A stretch of 24,359 nt of DNA from Nitrospirota bacterium (GTDB lineage Bacteria > Nitrospirota_A > Leptospirillia > Leptospirillales > Leptospirillaceae): contig JAKCCY010000034.1 in assembly GCA_021838765.1 (NCBI GenBank), forward strand, positions 1 through 24,359, written 5' to 3'. This document shows positions 1 to 7,709 of this stretch, piece after piece (positions within the stretch are counted from its first letter, which is position 1; every line of letters starts with the position of its first letter). The translations under genes were made by a program, and so were the position numbers. The notes under the pieces are model-generated. The model saw only the letters and a program-made list of their open reading frames with translations, ran no database searches and was not told the origin of the DNA.

Positions 1-123
1 CTTCCACGAATCGATTGATTGAACTTTTTCGTAAAAAAAGGCTTAAGGGGGCCTGAGGGTATCTCCCTATAGCGTTATTGATTGAGGTTGTTTTTTGAAG
101 GTCGTTCCGTCGTTCTGTGACCT

Positions 124-153
124 TTGATTTTTTTGTTTCATTGATGGTATTAT
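124..153 (+). promoter_or_regulatory. Putative sigma70 promoter for rplU-rpmA-obgE
   Basis: TTGATT at 124-129 and TATTAT at 148-153 are separated by 18 bases. Transcription would start near 160, leaving an untranslated leader of about 55 bases before rplU. The rest of 1-215 is AT-rich non-coding DNA in which I see no gene. This is a match by eye; no start site has been mapped. Confidence 0.45.
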
Positions 154-215
154 TCCACTTCGCATTTTGAGATCACTCGTAATTTGGAAAGATTTTTAAG
201 GAAGGTGGGAGTGGC

Positions 216-536
216 ATGGCGGGTTTTGCTGTGGTCCGTACGGGCGGAAAAATGTATCGCGTAACCCCGGGCCAGATTTTGGTTGTTGAAAAGATTGATG
301 GAGAAGGCGAAGTCCTTCTGAAGGAAGTTCTGATGGTCTCCGATGAGGCAGGGACTGTTTTTGCCCAGGGCGAGAAATCCATTGGTGTTTCTGTTCGTGC
401 CCGGATCCTGTCGCAGGAACGTGATCAGAAGATCATCGTCTTCAAAAAGAAAAAGCGCAAGAACTACCGCCGGAAACAGGGTCATCGTCAATCGGTGTCG
501 AGGATTCGGATCGAGGAAATTATTCGGGGCGCATAA
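216..536 (+). CDS. rplU: 50S ribosomal protein L21
   Basis: L21 is a structural protein of the large ribosomal subunit that binds 23S rRNA. The 106-residue product has the family's usual length. It starts with a FAVVRTGGKMYRV segment typical of the L21 N-terminus and ends in a very basic stretch (KKKKRKNYRRKQGHRQ, residues about 73-88) characteristic of the rRNA-binding tail. The ATG at 216 is preceded by AAGGAAGG (198-205), a strong ribosome binding site. It is followed by rpmA and obgE in the order conserved in most bacteria, which supports the call and suggests one transcript. The candidate promoter at 124-153 would drive the group. Confidence 0.97.
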   Translation: MAGFAVVRTGGKMYRVTPGQILVVEKIDGEGEVLLKEVLMVSDEAGTVFAQGEKSIGVSVRARILSQERDQKIIVFKKKKRKNYRRKQGHRQSVSRIRIEEIIRGA

Positions 537-587
537 TCCCGGTCGACGGATTGTTTTTTCTAAACAGGTTGTTGAAGGAGTTTCGTA

Positions 588-860
588 ATGGCACATAAAA
601 AAGGGGTGGGCTCCACCCGTAATGGACGCGACTCTGAATCCAAGCGTCTGGGAGTCAAGCGTTCTGATGGTCAGTTTGTATTAGCTGGAAATATTCTGGT
701 CCGCCAGCGGGGAAGTAATTTTTATCCAGGTGAAAATGTTGGTATCGGACGGGATTTTACGCTTTATGCGCGGGAATCCGGTTTGGTCAAATTCACCAGC
801 GGTGGGCAGTCGAAAAAAGTTCATGTGCTTCCCCGGGTCTCCCAGGAGATGCCGGTTTAG
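588..860 (+). CDS. rpmA: 50S ribosomal protein L27
   Basis: L27 sits at the peptidyl transferase centre, where its N-terminal tail contacts the tRNA 3' ends. The 90-residue product begins [20 protein letters not shown], the near-invariant family start, and contains GNILVRQRG and the FxPGxNVGxGRD block ([12 protein letters not shown]). There is no extra leader before AHKKG, so the protein does not need the Prp-type cleavage used in Firmicutes. The ATG is preceded by GAAGGAG at a good distance. It lies 51 bases after rplU and 18 bases before obgE. Confidence 0.97.
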   Translation: MAHKKGVGSTRNGRDSESKRLGVKRSDGQFVLAGNILVRQRGSNFYPGENVGIGRDFTLYARESGLVKFTSGGQSKKVHVLPRVSQEMPV

Positions 861-878
861 TCCGGAAGGAATCTCCCC

Positions 879-1997
879 TTGCCCCAGTTTGTAGATGAAG
901 CCCGCATTATTGTCGAGTCCGGAAAGGGCGGGGCGGGGGCTATCTCGTTCCGTCGCGAAAAGTTTGTTCCAAGAGGTGGTCCTGATGGAGGTGACGGAGG
1001 CCAGGGTGGCAGCGTCATTTTCATCGGCACCAATCGCCGTTCAACCCTCCTTGACTTCAAGCATCGTTCCCATCTCATTGCCACGCCAGGTGGTCCAGGT
1101 CGTGGAAAGAACATGCACGGAGCGAACGGTCGTTCTCTAAGGCTTGAGGTGCCGCTTGGGACCCAGATCTTTGATGACGATACGGGTGCCCTTCTTTTTG
1201 ACCTCACCGTTCCAGAAGAATCCGTCGTTGTGGCTCGAGGTGGTCGAGGTGGTCGTGGAAACGCCCACTTTGCGACCGCTACGCGTCAGACTCCCGACTA
1301 TGCCGATGCAGGAGTTGCTGGCCAGTCGCGCCGCCTCCGTCTTGAACTCAAGGTTATGGCGCGTGTCGGCCTTTTGGGATTTCCCAACGCGGGAAAATCA
1401 ACATTCCTTTCGAGAGTGACCAGAGCCCATCCCCGCATTGCATCCTATCCATTCACAACACTCCATCCCCATCTTGGAGTTCTTGTCATGGGACACTCTC
1501 CAAATGAGCAGGAAATTGTGATTGCCGACCTTCCCGGGTTGATCGAAGGTGCACATGAAGGAAAGGGGCTGGGAACCCGTTTCCTGAAACATGTAGAGCG
1601 GACCCGGATTCTTCTTCATTTTCTTGACTTGTCCCATGAGGGAGCAGAAGATCCGGCAGAGTCCTATTCCATTATTCGCCGGGAGCTTGAGCTCTATGAT
1701 CCGGAGTTGATGGAAAAGCCTGAGCGGGTGGTTGGTACAAAACTTGATGCGGCTGATCCCTTGAGGGTGGAGAAGTTCTTGGCGTTTGTCAGGGAAAAGA
1801 ATTTTCCTGAACTCATGATTTCCTCCCAGACGGGAGAAGGAATGCCCCGCCTCATGGAAGAACTGGCGATTGTTCTGGCTGAGGAAGAGCGTCTGGAAAA
1901 AGAGGAAAAGCGAATAAATGCTTCTGGTATGACCGTCCACAAAGCGGAGTCCGATGATGCTCCGGAAGAAAGAAACCCTTCTCCGGTTATTGCGTGA
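879..1997 (+). CDS. obgE: Obg family GTPase ObgE/CgtA
   Basis: Obg is an essential GTPase that acts in late 50S subunit assembly and stress responses. The 372-residue product has the glycine-rich Obg fold at the N-terminus (residues 1-158, with GGPDGGDGGQGG and ARGGRGGRGN runs). The GTPase domain follows: G1 GFPNAGKS at 167-174, G3 DLPGLIEGA at 217-225, G4 TKLD at 287-290 and G5 SSQTGEG at 315-321. G4 is TKLD in place of the canonical NKxD, a conservative change seen in some Obg proteins. An acidic tail of about 45 residues follows. Translation starts at TTG 879 with GGAAGGA (864-870) in front, and it gives the family's invariant start (PQFVDEARI). Its stop overlaps the proB start by four bases. 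Confidence 0.97.
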   Translation: MPQFVDEARIIVESGKGGAGAISFRREKFVPRGGPDGGDGGQGGSVIFIGTNRRSTLLDFKHRSHLIATPGGPGRGKNMHGANGRSLRLEVPLGTQIFDDDTGALLFDLTVPEESVVVARGGRGGRGNAHFATATRQTPDYADAGVAGQSRRLRLELKVMARVGLLGFPNAGKSTFLSRVTRAHPRIASYPFTTLHPHLGVLVMGHSPNEQEIVIADLPGLIEGAHEGKGLGTRFLKHVERTRILLHFLDLSHEGAEDPAESYSIIRRELELYDPELMEKPERVVGTKLDAADPLRVEKFLAFVREKNFPELMISSQTGEGMPRLMEELAIVLAEEERLEKEEKRINASGMTVHKAESDDAPEERNPSPVIA

Positions 1998-3154
1998 GCG
2001 AACGGTCCTGCCTGTCTTTTGATCCTGATCTTGCCCGGCTTTCCAGCATCTATGGAAAGATGAGAACCCTGGTGATAAAAGTTGGTTCTGCTGTGTTGAC
2101 TGCTTCAGACGGAGGAGTCTCCGTCAAGGCGCTTTCCCTGATTGCGGGAGAGGTTCAGAAACAACGTGCTCGAGGAATATCGGTTGTCATCGTCTCTTCC
2201 GGAGCGGTGGCTGCCGGTCGAAAGACTCTGTCGCTTGGACGCAAACCTCTTTCCCTTGCGATGAAGCAGGCAGCAGCGTCCGTCGGGCAAAATCGTCTGA
2301 TGTGGAGCTGGGAAAAAGCTCTTTCCCGCCACAAGATCACCGCAGCACAGGTACTCCTTTCACCATATGATGTGATCGAGAGGGACCGTTTCACCAATCT
2401 CGACCGGACCTTCGAGACGCTTCTTTCACTGGGTATTGTTCCTGTTGTCAACGAAAATGATTCAGTTGCCACTCAAGAGATCCGCTTCGGGGATAATGAT
2501 CAGCTTTCGGCAAAAGTCGCTGCCATCGTCAGGGCAGATTTTCTTCTGATCCTGTCGGACGTGTCGGCTCTTTTTACCGCAGATCCCCGGATTGATTCGT
2601 CCGCCAAACGTGTGGCCTATGTTCCGGCTGTCACGTCTGATATCCGGAAAATGGCAGGTATCTCGCGCTCGGGACTGGGAACCGGAGGGATGTCTTCAAA
2701 GGTTCTTGCTGCTTCAGACGGAGGTTCCTGGGGGTTGCCTGTGGGTATTGTCGGGGGAATGAAGCCCAGGATCCTTGATCGTTTTTTTCTTGGCAAAGAG
2801 GGCACGCTATTTGACGCAAAGTCCATCCCCCAATCAAGCAAGAAGGTATGGATCGGATATTTTTCCAGACCAAGTGGAGACCTTGTTTTGGACGCTGGTG
2901 CAGTGGAGGCGATCAAAAGGCGTAAAACCAGCCTCCTTTTGCCCGGTATCGTTCGGACGGAAGGAGATTTCTCAAAAGGAGATGTTGTTTGCCTCCGTTC
3001 AATGGACGGACAACTTGTTGGCAAGGGTATCACCAGACTTTCTTCAATGGATATCAGGGGAAACCCGGTATCCGGCGGGATCATTGTCGTGCACGTCAAT
3101 GATCTGTCTTTGCTGGATGACCAGAACGATCAGAAGGAATTGAGGCCATGTTAG
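1994..3154 (+). CDS. proB: Glutamate 5-kinase
   Basis: ProB phosphorylates glutamate to gamma-glutamyl phosphate, the first and usually feedback-controlled step of proline synthesis. The kinase domain shows LVIKVGSAVLT (26-36), VVNENDSVAT (151-160), FGDNDQLSA (165-173) and GTGGMSSKVLAA (229-240). A C-terminal PUA domain (about 290-372) is present as in the long ProB form. The start is uncertain. GTG 1994 overlaps the obgE stop (GTGA) and suits coupled translation. ATG 2060 would remove 22 residues and give 364 residues, closer to the usual length, but it has no well-placed ribosome binding site. The end overlaps proA by seven bases. Confidence 0.95.
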   Translation: MSERSCLSFDPDLARLSSIYGKMRTLVIKVGSAVLTASDGGVSVKALSLIAGEVQKQRARGISVVIVSSGAVAAGRKTLSLGRKPLSLAMKQAAASVGQNRLMWSWEKALSRHKITAAQVLLSPYDVIERDRFTNLDRTFETLLSLGIVPVVNENDSVATQEIRFGDNDQLSAKVAAIVRADFLLILSDVSALFTADPRIDSSAKRVAYVPAVTSDIRKMAGISRSGLGTGGMSSKVLAASDGGSWGLPVGIVGGMKPRILDRFFLGKEGTLFDAKSIPQSSKKVWIGYFSRPSGDLVLDAGAVEAIKRRKTSLLLPGIVRTEGDFSKGDVVCLRSMDGQLVGKGITRLSSMDIRGNPVSGGIIVVHVNDLSLLDDQNDQKELRPC

Positions 3155-4419
3155 AACAAACCCAGCCATACACACAGGAAGCCTTGAGTGATGGAGTTTC
3201 CCGGGCCAGAAGAGCTCTTGGTGATTTTTCACTGCTTTCAAGCCGGAAGAAAAATGAAGTTCTCATTCAACTGGCCGAGGCACTTCTGGAGGAGAAGGCC
3301 GATATTTTGTCGGTCAATCAAGCCGACTATCAGAAAGCTGTTTCTTCCGGGCTGGACCCCGCGATGTGTGACCGCCTCCTTTTGACTGATAGTCGTTTTG
3401 CCCAGATGGTTGCCGGATTAAGGGATGTGGCGGCGCTTCCTGATCCTGTGGGGACGGGTGTGTCTTCCTGGGAAAATGCCGATGGCTTGAAAATTGAAAA
3501 GATCAGGGTTCCCCTCGGACTCGTTGGTGTGATCTATGAGGCTCGTCCAAATGTTACGGTCGAAGTCTTTTCCCTGTGTCTCAAGGCTGGTTGCCCGATT
3601 GTCCTGAAAGGTGGATCTGAAGCCTTCAATACAAACATGAAACTTGTCGGGGTTGTCAAAAAGGTTCTGGCGCTTTCAGGAGTCAATGTCGACGGAGTTT
3701 TTTTTCTTCCATGGACGGACAGGAATGTTGTTATCGATCTGGTGGAAAATACCGATCTCGATGTTATTATTCCGCGGGGGGGGGCCGGATTGATGGATAT
3801 CGTAACCCGACATTCACGGGTACCGGTTCTTCGCCATGATCGTGGACTTTGCCATATTTATGTTGGCGCTTCTGCAGATGAGGAAATGGCTCTTTCTGTG
3901 GTCCTCAATGCAAAGACAAGCCGGCCCTCGACCTGCAATTCGATGGAGACCCTTCTGGTCGATGCCAGGAAAGAAGCGTTTCTTTGGAAATTTCTTGCCA
4001 TCTGCCATGAGAAAGGGATCAGGGTTATGGGTTGTCCTGTGACAAGAGGGCTCGATCCGACGGTAGAAGAGGCAACTCATGAGACTTACAACACCGAGTT
4101 TCTTGATCTGACACTCAATTGTCGCGTTGTGGACGGGATTGATACCGCCTTGTCCCATATACGCAAATTTGGGTCAGGCCACACGGAGGCGATTATTACC
4201 TCGGACGTACGGGAAGCAGACCGGTTCTGGCGGGAGGTTGATGCTTCCTGTGTGATGGTTAACGCGTCTACCCGGTTGCATGACGGTTTTGCTTTTGGCT
4301 TGGGTGCGGAGGTCGGCATCTCCACCACGCGTATCCATGCCCGGGGGACGATGGGGCTTGCCGAACTGACCACAACAAAATATCAGGTTTGGGGAAACGG
4401 GCATCTCCGGAAGTCCTGA
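3148..4419 (+). CDS. proA: Gamma-glutamyl phosphate reductase
   Basis: ProA reduces gamma-glutamyl phosphate with NADPH to glutamate semialdehyde, the second step of proline synthesis. The 423-residue product has the usual length and the aldehyde-dehydrogenase-like landmarks: PLGLVGVIYEARPNVT (122-137), VLKGGSEA (152-159), IPRGG (208-212) and the catalytic cysteine C263 in STCNSMETLLV. The start ATG 3148 lies inside the last codons of proB, so the two pathway enzymes are translationally coupled. A run of nine G bases at 3776-3784 encodes the IPRGG motif and could be prone to slippage. nadD starts one base after its stop. Confidence 0.97.
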   Translation: MLEQTQPYTQEALSDGVSRARRALGDFSLLSSRKKNEVLIQLAEALLEEKADILSVNQADYQKAVSSGLDPAMCDRLLLTDSRFAQMVAGLRDVAALPDPVGTGVSSWENADGLKIEKIRVPLGLVGVIYEARPNVTVEVFSLCLKAGCPIVLKGGSEAFNTNMKLVGVVKKVLALSGVNVDGVFFLPWTDRNVVIDLVENTDLDVIIPRGGAGLMDIVTRHSRVPVLRHDRGLCHIYVGASADEEMALSVVLNAKTSRPSTCNSMETLLVDARKEAFLWKFLAICHEKGIRVMGCPVTRGLDPTVEEATHETYNTEFLDLTLNCRVVDGIDTALSHIRKFGSGHTEAIITSDVREADRFWREVDASCVMVNASTRLHDGFAFGLGAEVGISTTRIHARGTMGLAELTTTKYQVWGNGHLRKS

Positions 4420-4420
4420 C

Positions 4421-5644
4421 ATGTCGATACTTCCTGAAGTGGCCATTTATGGTGGGGCTTTCAACCCCATCCACGAGGGCCACCTTTCTCTGGCAAGAGA
4501 AATCCAGAACCGTTTTCGTATTTCCAGAATACTCTTTGTTCCTGCAGGCAGGCCCCCCCACAAATTTCTTGCGGGTGATCCCGGTCCGGACCACCGTTTT
4601 GAAATGCTCAAGGAGGCAATTGCCGGGCACCAAGGCTGGGAAGCCATCCCCATCGAGATTGAAAAATCAGGCGTCTCCTATACTGTTGACACTCTTCAGG
4701 AGATTCATTTGCCGGGACGTCCGTGGCTTCTTCTCGGAACTGATGCTTTTGAGGGCTTCCTTTCCTGGAAGGACCCGACCACGATCCTGGCCAGAGCGGA
4801 CCTTCTCGTCGCTTCCCGGCCCGGAACCTCCTTTCTGGAAATCGTTCCGGTTGTTTCGGCCCTGTTCTCTCTTCTTGGAAAAAATGGATCGGCTCTCACA
4901 CCGGAGGATGCCTGTCTTCTTGACTCCGGAGAGATGAGTCTCTGGATGAGAATTTTTCATGAATGTTCGTTTCGTTTGGCTCTTGTCCGGGCAGACACCC
5001 CGGACATTTCTTCGACGATGGTTCGGGGTGTATTGTCAGGGGTGAAGGATCCTTCTCTGGAAAAGAAGAAAATCTTGCCCGCAAGTGTCAAATCCTATAT
5101 TGTTGAAAAGGAGTTGTTTGTGAAGGATGATTTGTCTAAAGAAGCAATGCCGGGAAAGTCATCAAGGACTGTTTCGTCAGGAGAAAAATCAGGACATGAT
5201 CCCATGGTCAATATGATTGATCTTCCGGAAGATGTTCCTGCGTCAATGGCCCGCTTCCTCCTCGACCGCAAGGTTGGGAACATCTGGGTGATGAGTCCCG
5301 GAGCAGAGTGCAGTTATGCCGATCACCTGATCATCGGCGAGGTTGAAAATGAACGTCATCGTGATGCGGTGATGGATGCGTTCGATCAGCGCTTTACGAA
5401 ACGCGGCGAGCCGTTTCTCTCGGAAAAAGGACCCATCTGGAGCCTGATGGATTTCGGAGATGTGGTCATCCACCTTTTCTTGTCCGCCGGGCGGCGTCTC
5501 TACCGCCTTGAGGATCTCTTTCCGACGGTTTCTTTGTGGGTCCTGTCCCATGATGGGCATTTTGAGGTAAGGAAACCTGAAGATCGCCATGCTCCAAACG
5601 ATGGTGGAACGTATCTTTCCATTCCGGAGCCCAATCGCTTATGA
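4421..5644 (+). CDS. nadD: Fusion: nicotinate-nucleotide adenylyltransferase + RsfS
   Basis: The first part (residues 1 to about 232) is NadD, which adenylates nicotinate mononucleotide in NAD synthesis. It carries the nucleotidyltransferase start GGAFNPIHEGH (11-21) and the C-terminal ISSTMVR motif (196-202). A hydrophilic linker (about 233-262) leads into a second domain (about 263-378) that matches RsfS/Iojap, the ribosomal silencing factor that binds L14 and blocks subunit joining. Signs are SYADHLIIGEVENERH (298-313), in the place of the SxTDyfvIxtgxsxRH motif, and MDFGDVVIHLF (343-353) followed by YRLEDLF (361-367). The genes are usually adjacent but separate. Here no stop or frameshift lies between them. 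M262 (ATG 5204) has AGGA nine bases upstream and could give free RsfS. A tail of about 30 residues follows. Confidence 0.9.
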   Translation: MSILPEVAIYGGAFNPIHEGHLSLAREIQNRFRISRILFVPAGRPPHKFLAGDPGPDHRFEMLKEAIAGHQGWEAIPIEIEKSGVSYTVDTLQEIHLPGRPWLLLGTDAFEGFLSWKDPTTILARADLLVASRPGTSFLEIVPVVSALFSLLGKNGSALTPEDACLLDSGEMSLWMRIFHECSFRLALVRADTPDISSTMVRGVLSGVKDPSLEKKKILPASVKSYIVEKELFVKDDLSKEAMPGKSSRTVSSGEKSGHDPMVNMIDLPEDVPASMARFLLDRKVGNIWVMSPGAECSYADHLIIGEVENERHRDAVMDAFDQRFTKRGEPFLSEKGPIWSLMDFGDVVIHLFLSAGRRLYRLEDLFPTVSLWVLSHDGHFEVRKPEDRHAPNDGGTYLSIPEPNRL

Positions 5645-7038
5645 CGCGATTTCTTCTGCTGGTCCTGATTTTATCTCTTGTTTATCTGGTCAAGCTTTTC
5701 GAATGGAATCCCCGTTCATTTCCATTCGAATTTCTGCCTGGCAGGACCGTTTTGCTTCCGGAGGTAGCGCTTATGGTGCTGGCCCTCGTCGTTGGGGCCG
5801 CATTCATTTTGATGGTGAACGGAGTTGGAGATGCACTCAAATGGTTCCGGTCTCTCAAAAACATCCAGGAAGAACGAACGGAAGAAAAAGCTGAAATTCT
5901 CTGGAAGAAAACCAGGGAGGAGCTGAATCGTTCCCATATTCCCCAGGCAATGACCCTCCTGGATCGTCTTGTCGCCATCATGCCAAACCACACCGCTGCA
6001 CTTTATCTTCTCGGGAATCTGAAGCGACAGGGGGGTGATTTGACCGGAGCAATCCGTATACACAGACGCGCCCGTGTCTTTGACGAAGAAGATGTTCGTC
6101 TCATCCAGGCCCTTGCCACTGATTATGAGCGTGCAGGCCGTCTCGATGACCAGTTGGCCCTTTACAGGGAATATTTCAAGAAGGAGGGAAAAAACGCCCT
6201 GCTGCTGGGAAGCTTCAGAAATCTTCTCGTTCGTATAGAGCGATGGGATGAAGCGCTTGATGTGCAATCCGTTTTGTCCCGTTCTTTCCAGAAGGGTGAT
6301 CGTCGGGAGAGAGAAATCACTTTTCTCGTCGGGATCAAATACGAAGCCGGCCGCCAGTTGGCCAAGGAAGGAAAATCAGACGCCGCCAGAAGGCTGTTCA
6401 GGAGTGCCCTGAAGATCAACCATTCTTTTGTGCCTGCGAGAGTCGCTCTCTCAGAGGCACAGGACAGTGAAGGTCGTGGAAAAGAGGCGCTTGAAACCCT
6501 TCTTGAAGGGTGGTCGAGAGACCGTGACATGGTCTATCTCGACAAGATCGAAGAACTGGCTCTTGACCGTGGAAATCCTGATTTGATTCTCTCCCTTTAT
6601 GAGCGGCTCGTTCATGATTTTCCGGATGAGTCGGCTTATTTCCTTGGACAAGCTCGTTTGTTGGCCCGTCTGATGATGGTCGATGAAGCGATTGATCTCC
6701 TTGAATCGATCGATGGGCGCGTCAACTGGGACGGAAGTTTTCATCGCCTGAGGGGAGAGCTTTACCTGAGAAAGGGAGACCAGGGTAATGCGTTGGAGGC
6801 GTTCAGAAAAGCCTCTCTTGCGGGGACTGTTTCTGAGAGATATTACTGCAGGAGCTGTGAAACACGTTTTTCTGAATGGGATGGCCGATGCCCTTCCTGT
6901 CGCAGGTGGAATACGATCACTGTTTATCCCGGTTATAACAGGGAAGAGCCATCAATGCCTTCTTCTCCTGAGTATGTCTCTTCCGAAGACAGCGTTTTTG
7001 GTTCGGAGTTCGACGAATATACACCGCTGGCTTTTTAG
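5641..7038 (+). CDS. lapB: LapB-type TPR protein with LapA-like N-terminus and rubredoxin-like zinc domain
   Basis: LapB (YciM) is an inner-membrane scaffold that in enterobacteria controls LPS synthesis by guiding LpxC to FtsH. The 465-residue product has two membrane segments (about 3-20 and 41-60) joined by a short loop. Cytoplasmic TPR-type helical repeats follow (about 85-395), then a zinc knuckle with C403-x2-C406 and C417-x2-C420 (CRSC, CPSCRRWNTI), diagnostic of LapB. Classical LapB has one membrane helix. The two-helix N-terminus with the intervening N/F-rich loop resembles LapA (DUF1049), so this may be a LapA-LapB fusion. A Ser/Glu-rich tail of about 40 residues after the zinc domain is extra. 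It starts at ATG 5641, overlapping the nadD stop (ATGA). The LapB call is firm; the LapA part is inferred from topology. Confidence 0.85.
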   Translation: MTRFLLLVLILSLVYLVKLFEWNPRSFPFEFLPGRTVLLPEVALMVLALVVGAAFILMVNGVGDALKWFRSLKNIQEERTEEKAEILWKKTREELNRSHIPQAMTLLDRLVAIMPNHTAALYLLGNLKRQGGDLTGAIRIHRRARVFDEEDVRLIQALATDYERAGRLDDQLALYREYFKKEGKNALLLGSFRNLLVRIERWDEALDVQSVLSRSFQKGDRREREITFLVGIKYEAGRQLAKEGKSDAARRLFRSALKINHSFVPARVALSEAQDSEGRGKEALETLLEGWSRDRDMVYLDKIEELALDRGNPDLILSLYERLVHDFPDESAYFLGQARLLARLMMVDEAIDLLESIDGRVNWDGSFHRLRGELYLRKGDQGNALEAFRKASLAGTVSERYYCRSCETRFSEWDGRCPSCRRWNTITVYPGYNREEPSMPSSPEYVSSEDSVFGSEFDEYTPLAF

Positions 7039-7046
7039 TCGCCTGA

Positions 7047-7709
7047 TTGCCGGTGATCTCATTTGCCACTTGTCCTCATTGTCTTGATCCGGTTCCGGCC
7101 TTCAAGTCCCTGTGCCCCTCCTGTATGGAGCTTTTTTTGCATGAAAGCCGTTTTTCTCCATCTCCTGTAAGTCTTGTTTCTGATCTTTGGATCCAGGGCG
7201 CTTTCAGCCACCAGGGAGTCGTCCGTTCTCTTTTTACCAGAGCCAAATTTTATGCAGACCAGAGAGCCCTCAAGCTTCTTTTGGACCATGGAATTTCCCG
7301 GCTTGGGATTCCGGGAGAAAAAGCGGTTCTTCTTCCCGTTCCTCCGAATAAAGGGCGACTTCTTAAAAGGGGACAATCGATGGCCGACCGCATGGCGGTG
7401 TTGTGGGGCAGGTCATGGGGGTTGCCCTGTAACTTCAACGCTGTGAGCAGGAAAGACAATCTGGAATCAAAATTGATGGGACGAAGTGGAAGGGTTTCAT
7501 TGAATAGCAATGATCGCTGGTCTTTTGTGGAAAGGCTGGACAAATCTCCTGTCGTTTTGGTGGATGACCTGGCTACCACAGGATGGACGCTGAAGACTCT
7601 TGCTCAAGGACTTGAGGAGAGGGGAGTCTTTGTGGCAGGAGCGGTTGTTCTATGTGTGCGTGAACGATTTCATGGTGATCCGGGGATGGGTGTCGGTCAT
7701 GAAGCCTGA
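7047..7709 (+). CDS. comF: ComF family phosphoribosyltransferase-like protein
   Basis: ComF/GntX proteins have a phosphoribosyltransferase fold and are linked to DNA uptake or use of DNA as a nutrient; their reaction is unknown. The 220-residue product has an N-terminal zinc ribbon (C9-x2-C12, C23-x2-C26), a LLPVPPNKGRLLKRGQ stretch (95-110) in the place of the family's VPVPxxxxRxxxRGFNQ, and a PRPP-binding loop VVLVDDLATTGWT (169-181). The FN of RGFNQ is missing. An in-frame stop at 7044-7046 restricts the start to TTG 7047 or GTG 7053. Neither has a clear ribosome binding site, so coupling to the upstream gene (8-base gap) is likely. It overlaps the helicase gene by 11 bases. Confidence 0.85.
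   Translation: MPVISFATCPHCLDPVPAFKSLCPSCMELFLHESRFSPSPVSLVSDLWIQGAFSHQGVVRSLFTRAKFYADQRALKLLLDHGISRLGIPGEKAVLLPVPPNKGRLLKRGQSMADRMAVLWGRSWGLPCNFNAVSRKDNLESKLMGRSGRVSLNSNDRWSFVERLDKSPVVLVDDLATTGWTLKTLAQGLEERGVFVAGAVVLCVRERFHGDPGMGVGHEA

Noticed and set aside
32..54. Hairpin next to seven A bases that could be a minus-strand terminator
   Set aside because: The stem is only four pairs (AGGC/GCCT) and no minus-strand gene ends here within the window.
1398..1940. A 180-codon open frame on the minus strand opposite obgE
   Set aside because: It is antisense to the conserved GTPase domain of obgE and has no family motif.
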